A stretch of 17,511 nucleotides of DNA from contig CABRHR010000039.1 of the NCBI GenBank assembly GCA_902470835.1, positions 1 to 17,511 of the forward strand, in the 5' to 3' direction. The notes beneath the pieces were generated by a model. The model was given only the letters and a program-made list of their open reading frames with translations, did not search any database and had not been told where the DNA came from. The first letter of the stretch is position 1. Each line of letters starts with the position of its first letter. This document shows, one piece after another, positions 7,033 through 14,310 of the stretch. A program made the translations under genes and the position numbers. Source of the DNA: an uncultured Collinsella sp. (GTDB taxonomy: Bacteria; Actinomycetota; Coriobacteriia; Coriobacteriales; Coriobacteriaceae).

Positions 7033-9216
7033 CTAGTTCCAGAGAAGATCGCTGCGGGCTATGGTGGCGCCGATGGCAAAGGGCATGCAGGCGATGACCG
7101 GATACAGGTAGCGCATGTAGGTCGAGCCGTTACAGGGACCGATCAGGCACACGGCGAGAACGCCCAGCAGCGGCACCCAAATGGCCAGCCCGCGCCACGA
7201 ATGACGACGCAGCAGATAGACCACCACGGCGATCATGATCCACACATAGGTGGCCGAGCTCATGGTGAGCGAGATAAACGGGATACGCTGCACCGCCACG
7301 CGGTACAGGTTGATCAGGTGGTCGCACCAGCGCACAACCTTGCTATCGACCGGATGGAAGTCAAAGTACTTGAGGTTATCGGGCTTTGCCATAATCTCGG
7401 CACTGCGCGCCGTGCTGTAGACCCACGCATCGCGGGCACTCGGATAAAAGTAGCCGTAGTAGTTATTGATGAGCGCCGAGATATAGCACTCGGGATCCTT
7501 TTTGAACATCTGGGCCCACACCTCAAAATAGGCCTTGATGTCCTCCTGCGAGGCGTACTCGTTAAAGCAATTTTTGACGGCGTCCGACTTATCCGGGTTG
7601 TAACGGCGGCCCAGATTCTCGTACTTGAGCACACGGTCGATCACGGCACGCGCTTCGTCGGTCACCAGACCGTCGCAAGGAGCCTCCACGATGGTGCCGT
7701 CCTCCTTAACCGTGGGGTTGACGCCCGAGTTGAGGCCGTCGTGTTTTTGGACGAAACGAGCCGTCTGCTGGAACGGAATCGAGAGGATTTCGCGCTTGGA
7801 ACCAGGCGTGATGTCGTGCGCCGGCATAAAGACCTTGGTGAAGTACATGTTAGAGGCAAGGCAGAGTGCAAGCACCACAAGAACTCCCACCCAGCGGAAA
7901 CGCGGGATGGCGCCCGAAGGCGCAGCACCATCCTGCTTGGCTGCACGACGAGCCACATGCGCGTCCCATGCGCAAAACGCCGCCGCGATTACGCATGCCG
8001 CCAGGGGAAACACCAGGCCGCCGTTGCGCAGAAACGTGGAGCCCATGGCGCCCAGAGCGAGCATCAGCCAGTCATGGCGCGCAAAGAGCACGGGCCTCTG
8101 TTCGCCCGCACGCTCGGCATTGGCATCGCGACGGGGCAGGCCGCATGCCACGAGCTTCACGGTCTGCACCAACAGCACCAAAAACGCGTCGGCAAACAGC
8201 ACATCTTTGGTAAGCAGGGCCGCGTAGTTGGAGAACATGGGCATAAACACAAAGAACAGCAAGATCACGCCGCGGACTGGCAGGCTCACGCCCAGTTTGC
8301 GCAACGACGAGATGGAATAGGCCATGCAGGCGGCCGTAATGACGAACTGAGCGCAGGTGTAGATAGCAAGACCTGCGTTGGCGCTGTTGAACAGTGAAAG
8401 CCCCAGCTGGACGCACGAACCGATGATAGCCGTGTGCACCACGGGGTGATGTCCGTTGAGCAGGACATTGGGATTGAGCAAACGCAGGTAGTCACTCGTG
8501 CCGTTGGGGTAGTTGAACCACTGGCGAATCTGCGCACCCGTATCTCCCATAAAAAGGCCGGGCAGCGAAGCGATGAGCGTGGGCGCCCAGGCGATCATAA
8601 GCACCAAGAAGGGCCCAGCAAAGGGATGGACCGAGAGCACGGCGTGAGCCACACGCCATACGCGGCCAAAGTGCGCTTCGGAAAACGGAATACGCCGAGA
8701 GCTCAGCCAATCTAGACACTCAAAGGCAAGGTAGAAGGCAACGACCGCCAAGAGCATCCAGCCCACACCGCCTATCCAGGCGCAGATGATGCGGGCCTTG
8801 TCGCCGAGCACGATCTCGGCCGAATCGGTGAGGTCGTAGCTGCGGCCAAACACCATGCAGACGGCAAAGAACAGCGACGGAAGGATCACCGAGGGACGCC
8901 AAGCGTCGCCGCGGCCAAAGAATACGTAGCGAAACGGCAGCGTGAGCAGGCAGGCAAGCGCAAGCAGCATGACCGCGTCGGTATGGCCGGCAAACGAGAG
9001 GAGCACCTCGTAGCACACGTACAGCATGCCCGAGGCTTTGGGGTCAATCGCCAAGACTGCGTTGCTCGACACCGGGGCGGGATCGATGGAAAACGCCGTG
9101 GTCGCCAACAGCGCGAGCAAAAATGCGATGAGCGTCTGCTTGGCGGGGTAGCGCTTAAACCAGACGATGCGGGCAGCGTCGCGCGCAGCCGTTGTGGAGA
9201 GGTCGGAATCCTTCAC
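7033..9216 (-). CDS. Large polytopic membrane protein, DUF6020-like (GT-C-type glycosyltransferase fold possible)
   Basis: 727 residues with about 12-14 membrane segments. Early segments lie at about 27-45, 64-98, 107-123, 143-170 and 200-220; a block lies at about 255-350; more follow near 385-470; and the last three are at the C-terminus. After the segment near residue 220 comes an extracytoplasmic loop with MGDTGAQI (223-230) and NGHHPVVHT (254-262). An Asp in the first large outer loop is the usual catalytic place in GT-C enzymes that use lipid-linked sugars. A soluble domain of about 140 residues (roughly 475-615) precedes the last helices. I recognise the overall pattern as DUF6020-like; enzymatic function is inference. 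The start is GTG 9216 with GAAAGG about 10 bases upstream. Copy B of the dispersed repeat lies directly upstream, between this gene and lgt. Confidence 0.8.
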   Translation of the reverse strand: MKDSDLSTTAARDAARIVWFKRYPAKQTLIAFLLALLATTAFSIDPAPVSSNAVLAIDPKASGMLYVCYEVLLSFAGHTDAVMLLALACLLTLPFRYVFFGRGDAWRPSVILPSLFFAVCMVFGRSYDLTDSAEIVLGDKARIICAWIGGVGWMLLAVVAFYLAFECLDWLSSRRIPFSEAHFGRVWRVAHAVLSVHPFAGPFLVLMIAWAPTLIASLPGLFMGDTGAQIRQWFNYPNGTSDYLRLLNPNVLLNGHHPVVHTAIIGSCVQLGLSLFNSANAGLAIYTCAQFVITAACMAYSISSLRKLGVSLPVRGVILLFFVFMPMFSNYAALLTKDVLFADAFLVLLVQTVKLVACGLPRRDANAERAGEQRPVLFARHDWLMLALGAMGSTFLRNGGLVFPLAACVIAAAFCAWDAHVARRAAKQDGAAPSGAIPRFRWVGVLVVLALCLASNMYFTKVFMPAHDITPGSKREILSIPFQQTARFVQKHDGLNSGVNPTVKEDGTIVEAPCDGLVTDEARAVIDRVLKYENLGRRYNPDKSDAVKNCFNEYASQEDIKAYFEVWAQMFKKDPECYISALINNYYGYFYPSARDAWVYSTARSAEIMAKPDNLKYFDFHPVDSKVVRWCDHLINLYRVAVQRIPFISLTMSSATYVWIMIAVVVYLLRRHSWRGLAIWVPLLGVLAVCLIGPCNGSTYMRYLYPVIACMPFAIGATIARSDLLWN

Positions 9217-9233
9217 AGTCTGAAAGCCTTTCT

Positions 9234-9290
9234 AGAAACCTGCCAAAAAGGGACAGGTTTATTTTGACAGGTTTTATCTGGGGAAACGTT
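9234..9290 (-). repeat. 57-bp dispersed hairpin repeat, copy B
   Basis: This is the inverted partner of 4363-4419, 51/57 identical without gaps. Read on -, its arms AAACCTGTCAAAA and TTTTGGCAGGTTT pair with one mismatch (G-U in RNA) around a loop with AAACCTGTCCC. It lies in the leader of the DUF6020-like gene, ending 18 bases before its GTG start. Confidence 0.75.
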
Positions 9291-9317
9291 ACGGTTCTGT
9301 CATCGTTGTCCGGCATA

Positions 9318-9351
9318 ACCACCACCAAGGTGTCTTTCCCTTTGTGGTGGT
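9318..9351 (-). terminator. Possible hairpin terminator after lgt
   Basis: ACCACCAC (9318-9325) pairs with GTGGTGGT (9344-9351), with partial extension by AAGG/CCTT. It lies 10 bases after the lgt stop on -. There is no good U-tract, so termination is uncertain. Confidence 0.4.
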
Positions 9352-9360
9352 ATGTGGTGG

Positions 9361-10182
9361 CTAGGCGTCCAGGTAGATGCGCTGGGGCTGGTTGCGGTGC
9401 CGGGCGAAGATGATGAGCGCCAGGCCGGCGATCACAAGCGGCAAACTCAGCAGCTGGCCCATGGTGATGACGCCGCCCAGCAGATAGCCCAGCTGCGCGT
9501 CGGGCACGCGCACAAACTCAATCAAAAAGCGAACGATGCCGTAGCCCATCACAAAGACGCCCATAAACGTACCCTGGGGCAGCAGCGGTTTTTTGCGACT
9601 GAGCACCTGCAGGATGCAAAAGAGCACGATGCCCTCAAGAAACGCCTCGTAGAGCTGGGAGGGATGGCGCGGCATATCGCCCGCGGTGCCGCCAAAGACC
9701 ACACCCCAGGGCAGATCGGTAGGCTTGCCCCACAGCTCGCCGTTGACGAAATTGGCACAACGGCCCAGGCACAGCGCCAGCGGAGCACCGATTACAGCAA
9801 GGTCGGCAATGGTCCAGGCGTCGAGCTTATACATGCGGCACACGATGATGCCGCCCAAGATGCCGCCCACCAGGCCGCCATGGAAGCTCATACCTCCCTC
9901 GTTGGTGGCAAAGATCTCGAGCGGGTGGGTCCAATAGTAGCCATCGCCATAAAAGACGACGTAAAACAGGCGCGCGCCGATGATGAGGCCAAAGACCGCA
10001 CCGACCACGACACTCGTCAGGTCATCAATCGTAATGTCGAAGCCCCAACGGCGCTGCGTGCGGTACATAACAACCGCCGTGAGCAGAGCGCCGACCACGT
10101 AGGCCAGACCATACCAGTAAATGGTGATGGGGCCCGCCGAGATCGCGACGGGATCAAGCATATGGTAGAGGTCGTTGAGCAT
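9361..10182 (-). CDS. lgt: Prolipoprotein diacylglyceryl transferase
   Basis: 273 residues, the usual family length. Lgt transfers a diacylglyceryl group from phosphatidylglycerol to the lipobox Cys of prolipoproteins in the cytoplasmic membrane, the first step of lipoprotein maturation. The signature motifs are present: IYWYGLAYV (21-29), the essential HGGL (101-104), GRCANFVNGELWG (140-152) with the key Arg141, HPSQLYEA (173-180) and RFLIEFVRVPD (218-228). About seven membrane helices are visible. ATG 10182 is chosen because AGGGG lies about 6 bases upstream; the in-frame Met8 has no ribosome site. It is downstream of the NifU-domain gene on the same strand (about 108 bases), with a hairpin between. 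Confidence 0.97.
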   Translation of the reverse strand: MLNDLYHMLDPVAISAGPITIYWYGLAYVVGALLTAVVMYRTQRRWGFDITIDDLTSVVVGAVFGLIIGARLFYVVFYGDGYYWTHPLEIFATNEGGMSFHGGLVGGILGGIIVCRMYKLDAWTIADLAVIGAPLALCLGRCANFVNGELWGKPTDLPWGVVFGGTAGDMPRHPSQLYEAFLEGIVLFCILQVLSRKKPLLPQGTFMGVFVMGYGIVRFLIEFVRVPDAQLGYLLGGVITMGQLLSLPLVIAGLALIIFARHRNQPQRIYLDA

Positions 10183-10208
10183 ATCGATCCCCTGCTCCCT
10201 ACATACAA

Positions 10209-10241
10209 ATGCGGCCGCGGGCCTTGCGCTCGCAGCCGCAT
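10209..10241 (-). terminator. Hairpin between the NifU-domain gene and lgt
   Basis: ATGCGGC (10209-10215) pairs with GCCGCAT (10235-10241), and the interior can extend the stem through GCG/CGC. On - it is followed by TTTGTATG, a weak U-tract. It is probably a terminator, or a stable hairpin, after the NifU-domain gene. Confidence 0.45.
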
Positions 10242-10290
10242 ATCTGGGCGTAACGTCTATGCGGAGCGTACCGTCCGCAGCTTTCGCATC

Positions 10291-10569
10291 TTAGAACGGC
10301 GCGTACTCGTCGTACAGGTCCTCGGCCTCGCCGGAAGCATTGACCTGCTCAACGCGGGTAACGCCGGGCACATGCTCCTTCAGGATGCGCTCGATACCCA
10401 TGGAAAGGGTTAGCGAGCTCATGGGGCAGCCGGCGCAGGCGCCCTGCAGCTCCAGCTTGACAACACCCTCGTCGTCGACGCCCACATACTCCATATCGCC
10501 GCCATCGGCCTGCAGGTTGGGGCGGATCTCTTCAAGAACCTTCTTAAGCAGCTCTTCGTTAACAGCCAC
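10291..10569 (-). CDS. NifU C-terminal-domain Fe-S scaffold protein
   Basis: 92 residues, all one NifU C-terminal (Nfu-type) domain. The opening VLEEIRPNLQADGGDMEYVG and the cluster-binding GACAGCPMSS with Cys45 and Cys48 are diagnostic. Proteins of this kind hold or deliver [4Fe-4S] clusters in the cytoplasm, as a dimer with one CxxC from each subunit. The start is GTG 10569 with AAAGGAG about 6 bases upstream. The IscU-like N-terminal domain of full NifU is absent, as in other stand-alone Nfu proteins. Confidence 0.95.
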   Translation of the reverse strand: MAVNEELLKKVLEEIRPNLQADGGDMEYVGVDDEGVVKLELQGACAGCPMSSLTLSMGIERILKEHVPGVTRVEQVNASGEAEDLYDEYAPF

Positions 10570-10591
10570 AGGGGCTCCTTTCTCACAATAA

Positions 10592-10607
10592 CGCGGGCAC
10601 GCCCGCG
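10592..10607. other. GC-rich hairpin before the NifU-domain gene
   Basis: CGCGGG (10592-10597) pairs perfectly with CCCGCG (10602-10607) over the loop CACG. On - it is followed by TTATTGTG and then the ribosome site of the NifU-domain gene, so it is either a leader hairpin or a weak terminator of upstream transcription. Confidence 0.4.
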
Positions 10608-10740
10608 GACAGAAGCTATGTTACTACAGCCATGTACCCGCTCACGAGCCGTCCATGCGCGCAGACGCGACTTTCACGAGTAGTCAATTTGGGACGGGGC
10701 TCTTTGAGCTGCGTTCGTCGTCAGATAGCGACAACGCATA

Positions 10741-11265
10741 TTACTGCCGAGCCTGTCCCCCGGTACCAATCTGGACATCGACGATGACCTGGCGGTAGCT
10801 GATGCCGCAGGAGTCGAGAATGCGGCGGCTGATACGGCCGTCGTCGGTATCGGCATACTTATTGTCCAGGTAGACGACCTCGCCCACACCCACCTGCGCC
10901 AGGATCTTGGCGCAGTCGTGGCACGGGAATAGCGTGACGTAGACCGTGGAACCCTCAAGGTCTTTGAGCGAGCCGCGGTAGTTGAGCACGGCGTTGGCCT
11001 CGGCATGCACCACGTAGTTGTGCTTATCCTGCAACGGGTCATCGCTCGTGCCCCACGGGAAAAAGTCATCGTTGAGCGCCGAGGGCGTGCCGTTGTAACC
11101 CACCGAAAGGATGCGGTGGTTGGTGCTGGCGATGCACGCTCCCACCTGCGTGTTGGGGTCCTTGCTGCGGCGCTGCGCGGCGATGGCCACGCTCATAAAG
11201 AACTCATCCCAGCTAATAACGTCGCGGCGCTTGCCCGACGCGGTTTGATGAAGATCGTCCGACAT
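10741..11265 (-). CDS. dCMP deaminase (ComEB/deoxycytidylate deaminase family)
   Basis: 174 residues. It should deaminate dCMP to dUMP with a catalytic zinc, feeding thymidylate synthesis. The zinc motif HAEANAVL (His87, catalytic Glu89) and PCHDCAK (Cys115, Cys118) are intact, and YNGTPSALNDDF (58-69) is a substrate-site pattern of this family. The start ATG 11265 has GGAGGT upstream with 7 bases spacing; the frame could be extended 12 residues but that start lacks a ribosome site. It lies 82 bases after coaX on the same strand and may be read from it or from its own -10 at 11300-11305. The coding end carries GGGGGACAGG, close to the core of the dispersed repeat. Confidence 0.93.
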   Translation of the reverse strand: MSDDLHQTASGKRRDVISWDEFFMSVAIAAQRRSKDPNTQVGACIASTNHRILSVGYNGTPSALNDDFFPWGTSDDPLQDKHNYVVHAEANAVLNYRGSLKDLEGSTVYVTLFPCHDCAKILAQVGVGEVVYLDNKYADTDDGRISRRILDSCGISYRQVIVDVQIGTGGQARQ

Positions 11266-11299
11266 GGCAGACACCTCCGAAATCGCAATAGTTTGACCC

Positions 11300-11305
11300 A
11301 TTGTA
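11300..11305 (-). promoter_or_regulatory. Possible -10 of the dCMP deaminase gene
   Basis: On - there is TACAAT (5 of 6), 34 bases before the start codon. No good -35 is seen at the right distance, so it is only a candidate. Confidence 0.35.
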
Positions 11306-11347
11306 GCAGGTGGAAGGTGGAGACGTTTTGTCCCATCGCCCCCATCG

Positions 11348-12199
11348 CTACGCGCGGCGGGGCTTTTGGTTGATGTGGTAGAGCTCGGCGAGACCCCGCA
11401 GCGTCAGCGCATCGTCGACCGTCAGGCTATGGCCGACAAGGGCCGCAAGTGCCTCGGCATCGTCGCCGGTAATGACGATGGGCACATCACCCTCACCCGC
11501 GGCCTTGGTCGCACGCATCTCGGCGAGCACCATGTCGAGCATGCCGTCGATGCGGGCCACCTCGCCCAAGACCACACCCGAACGCATGGCTTCACGCGTG
11601 TTGCGGCCGATTACGTGCGTCGGTGCCGAGGGCTCGACCTGCGGCAGGCGCGCCGCAGCGGCCGAGAGCGAACGGGCGCCGAGCGCCAGCCCCGGCGCGA
11701 TAACGCCGCCGACAAAGGTACCATGCGCGTCGATGACCTCGATATTGGTCGTCGTGCCCAGGTCGATCACAATGCACGGCGAGCCGTAGACGGCGCGGGC
11801 AGCCACGGCGTCGGCGATGCGGTCGGGACCGATCTCGGCCGGGTCATCGTAGTGCACGGGTATGCCGGTCTTGAGGCCCGGCCCCACGGTGAGCACGCGC
11901 CCCGTGCAGGTACGGGAAAGCGCTGCCTTCCACGGGCGCTCGAGCGCCGGGACCACGCAGCTCAGCACAGCAGCCGCGGGCACAAGCGCACCCGGCATGC
12001 CCGCATCGGCCGCCAGTGCGGCCATGACCTGCACGAGACGCATGCGCGCCTCGTCTGCCGTGATGCTCGACGGCGTGGTGATCTCGCACGTCGCAAGCGG
12101 ACATTCCTGCGCCGCGGCCGAATCCTCGGCAAACAGGCCAAAGCGAATGAACGTGTTGCCCACGTCGACCGTCAATATATATGCGCACCCATTAAGCAT
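11348..12199 (-). CDS. coaX: Type III pantothenate kinase
   Basis: 283 residues. CoaX phosphorylates pantothenate with ATP in the first step of coenzyme A synthesis; the type III enzyme belongs to the ASKHA fold and is not feedback-inhibited by CoA in known members. Motifs in order: the phosphate loop DVGNT (12-16), GPDRIAD (124-130), the second phosphate motif DLGTTTN (146-152) and GGVIAPG (164-170). The start ATG 12199 is chosen because AAGGAG lies 8 bases upstream and the DVGNT motif then falls at the usual distance from the N-terminus. It is divergent from the OPT transporter gene across a 192-base promoter region. Confidence 0.95.
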   Translation of the reverse strand: MLNGCAYILTVDVGNTFIRFGLFAEDSAAAQECPLATCEITTPSSITADEARMRLVQVMAALAADAGMPGALVPAAAVLSCVVPALERPWKAALSRTCTGRVLTVGPGLKTGIPVHYDDPAEIGPDRIADAVAARAVYGSPCIVIDLGTTTNIEVIDAHGTFVGGVIAPGLALGARSLSAAAARLPQVEPSAPTHVIGRNTREAMRSGVVLGEVARIDGMLDMVLAEMRATKAAGEGDVPIVITGDDAEALAALVGHSLTVDDALTLRGLAELYHINQKPRRA

Positions 12200-12226
12200 C
12201 GTCGGCGCTCCTTTCGTCTGCCCAGC

Positions 12227-12281
12227 AGTATATCGCCTACCTAAACCAGTCATCCCAAAATGACTACCTTGCCGCTATACT
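12227..12281. promoter_or_regulatory. Divergent promoters of coaX and OPT gene with central palindrome
   Basis: TATACT occurs on - at 12227-12232 (toward coaX) and on + at 12276-12281 (toward the OPT gene). Neither has a good -35. Midway lies AGTCAT-CCCAAA-ATGACT (12248-12265), a perfect 6-bp inverted repeat that covers the -35 position of both. This would suit an operator for one regulator acting on both genes. Confidence 0.45.
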
Positions 12282-12327
12282 GGTGCGCGGTCGTTTGCGA
12301 GCTCACGCGGCGGCCCTTGGTAACCCG

Positions 12328-12377
12328 ACTTCCCGCGCCGTATCCGTAACGGCGCTCCCGGGGGAAGCGGATATACG
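12328..12377 (+). promoter_or_regulatory. Structured leader before the OPT transporter gene
   Basis: GCGCCGT (12335-12341) pairs with ACGGCGC (12349-12355), flanked by CTTCCC and GGGGAAG that can extend the stem. Alternatively TATCCG (12341-12346) can pair with CGGATA (12368-12373), which lies just before the ribosome site AAAGGAG. The two folds compete. No known riboswitch class was recognised. Confidence 0.4.
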
Positions 12378-12391
12378 CAAAGGAGTTTTAT

Positions 12392-14095
12392 ATGAGCAAT
12401 CCCTCGAACCGCGCTTCGATGCGCGGGCAACTTACGCTGCGCGGCGTCGTCATCGGCGTCCTTGGCTGCGTGATCATCACGGCAAGCTCTGCCTACACCG
12501 CCCTCAAGATGGGCGCACTCCCCTGGCCGATCGTCTTCGCTGCCGTCATTTCGCTGTTCTTCCTTAAGCTCATGGGCAACGCCAGCCTCAACGAGGCAAA
12601 CGTCACCCACACCATCATGTCCGCAGGCGCCATGGTCGCCGGCGGCCTAGCGTTTACTATCCCGGGCGCCTGGATGCTGGGCTATGCCGACCAGATCAGC
12701 TGGCTCGACATGTTTATCGTGGCACTCGCTGGCACTATCCTGGGCCTGCTGGCCACGGCACTCATCCACCGTCACTTTATCGTGGACGCCGCGCTTGAGT
12801 TCCCCACCGGCAATGCCGCAGCTCAGACCCTGCGCGCCACCGAGGCCGGCGGCAAGACCGGCAAGCAGCTCTTTGGCTCCATGGCCATCGCCGGCATCTA
12901 CAGCGTGCTTCGCGACGCTCTGGGCGTGGTGCCCAGCATGCTGTGCACGCTCAACATCCCCGGCGTGACCTTTGCCATCTACAACTCGCCCATGTTGCTC
13001 TCCGTCGGCTTCCTCGTGGGCTTCGCCCCGGTCGCTTTCTGGTTTGCCGGCGCGCTGCTGGGCAATTTTGGCATCATCGTCGGCGGCACCGCTGCCGGTC
13101 TGTTTGACGTTATGACCGCACAGGGCATCGTCAAGTCCCTGGGTATGGGCCTCATGATGGGCTTTGGCGTCGCCGTCGTCCTCAAGGACATCCTGCCGCA
13201 GGTCGCCGGTATCGTCCGCGGCCTCGCCGCCGACAGCTCCACCGACACCGACGAGCAGTCGCTCATCTCGGGCTCCCTTAAGCTCGACGCCGGAATCATC
13301 GGCCTGGGCGCCGCCGCCATCGCCGTGATCGTCGCCATCGCGCTCGACCTTGGTCCCGTTCCAGCCGTCATCGTCACGCTGTTCACCTTTGTCACCACCA
13401 TCATGAGCGCGCAGAGCTGCGGCCAGACGGGCATCGACCCCATGGAGATCTTCGGCCTCATCGTCATGCTCATCGTGGCGGCCTTCGCGCAGCTCGCGCA
13501 GGTCAAGCTGTTCTTTATCGCCGGCATCGTGGCTGTGGCGTGCGGCCTTGCGGGCGACGTCATGAACGACTTTAAGGCCGGCGCCGTGCTGGGCACCAAC
13601 CCACGTGCGCAGTGGATCGGTCAGGCCATTGGCGGCATCGTGGGCGCCCTGGTCGCCGCCGCCGTCATGGTCGCGCTCGTCACCGCCTATGGTCCGGACG
13701 CCTTTGGTCCCGACAAGAGCTTTGTGGCCGCGCAGGCAAGTGTGGTCGCCACCATGGTCTCGGGCATCCCGAGCGTACCGTGGTTCGCAGGCGGCTTTAT
13801 CGCCGGCATCGTCATGTACTGGCTCGGCATTCCGGCCATGATGATCGGTCTGGGCGTGTACCTGCCGTTCTATATGTCGCTCACGGCTTTCCTGGGCTCC
13901 TGCGTTAAGCTCGCCTACGACAAGTGGGCCGCTCACCGCGACGCCGAGGCCGGTCTTTCGGACGAGGAGAAGGCCGCCAAGGATGCCGCCTTCCAGGAGC
14001 AGGGCCTGGTTGTTGCCAGCGGCCTGCTGGGCGGCGAGTCCATCGTCGGCGTTATCCTGGCGTTTGTCTCTGTTGGCCTGAGCCTGCTGGGATAA
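12392..14095 (+). CDS. OPT-family oligopeptide transporter
   Basis: 567 residues with about 14-16 membrane segments throughout. OPT proteins are secondary (cation-coupled) importers of small peptides and related compounds in the cytoplasmic membrane; the substrate here is not known. Family features are TALKMGALPWPIVF near the N-terminus (36-49), EFPTGNAAA (136-144), QSCGQTGIDPMEIFG (341-355), GLAGDVMNDFKAG (385-397) followed by GTNPRAQWIGQ, and the C-terminal YLPFYMSLTAFLG. A hydrophilic loop with DSSTDTDEQS lies at 281-290. ATG 12392 has AAAGGAG about 6 bases upstream. A strong terminator follows, so it is probably transcribed alone. Confidence 0.94.
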   Translation: MSNPSNRASMRGQLTLRGVVIGVLGCVIITASSAYTALKMGALPWPIVFAAVISLFFLKLMGNASLNEANVTHTIMSAGAMVAGGLAFTIPGAWMLGYADQISWLDMFIVALAGTILGLLATALIHRHFIVDAALEFPTGNAAAQTLRATEAGGKTGKQLFGSMAIAGIYSVLRDALGVVPSMLCTLNIPGVTFAIYNSPMLLSVGFLVGFAPVAFWFAGALLGNFGIIVGGTAAGLFDVMTAQGIVKSLGMGLMMGFGVAVVLKDILPQVAGIVRGLAADSSTDTDEQSLISGSLKLDAGIIGLGAAAIAVIVAIALDLGPVPAVIVTLFTFVTTIMSAQSCGQTGIDPMEIFGLIVMLIVAAFAQLAQVKLFFIAGIVAVACGLAGDVMNDFKAGAVLGTNPRAQWIGQAIGGIVGALVAAAVMVALVTAYGPDAFGPDKSFVAAQASVVATMVSGIPSVPWFAGGFIAGIVMYWLGIPAMMIGLGVYLPFYMSLTAFLGSCVKLAYDKWAAHRDAEAGLSDEEKAAKDAAFQEQGLVVASGLLGGESIVGVILAFVSVGLSLLG

Positions 14096-14120
14096 ACCCA
14101 ACAACAACGAAACCGCACAG

Positions 14121-14158
14121 AGCGCGGGGTCGGTGACTATCCGGCCCCGCGCTTTTTT
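14121..14158 (+). terminator. Rho-independent terminator of the OPT gene
   Basis: GCGCGGGG (14122-14129) pairs with CCCCGCGC (14145-14152), extended inward by CGG/CCG, and is followed by six T at 14153-14158. It starts 26 bases after the stop codon. Confidence 0.92.
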
Positions 14159-14234
14159 GTATCTGCCGAAACCCTCAGCAGCACTCGCATGTGGCCTGTC
14201 TTCCTTTGCCTGCTCGCCTAAGTTCCATGTCAAG

Positions 14235-14264
14235 ATGACCGCCCCGCCCGTCACGGTGTAGAGT
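14235..14264 (+). promoter_or_regulatory. Candidate promoter of the DUF389 gene
   Basis: ATGACC (14235-14240, 4 of 6) is followed after 18 bases by TAGAGT (14259-14264, 4 of 6), giving a leader of about 40 bases. The match is weak, but the upstream terminator requires a promoter in this gap. Confidence 0.3.
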
Positions 14265-14310
14265 ACATGCTGCGAACGCACCCGCGTTCCTGCGGCAATA
14301 CGAGGTGGAC

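Noticed and set aside
7201..8397. A 398-codon open frame on + opposite the DUF6020-like gene
   Set aside because: It is low-complexity charged sequence with no ribosome site; the - strand frame shows coherent membrane helices.
6057..12199. One long operon from coaX to yebC
   Set aside because: Hairpins or terminators and separate promoter-like sites lie between most genes, and gaps of 80-180 bases argue for several units despite the shared strand.
12647..14281. A 544-codon open frame on - opposite the OPT transporter
   Set aside because: The sequence is Gly/Asp/His/Arg-rich without motifs, and it runs through the OPT terminator. It is the mirror of a hydrophobic coding frame.
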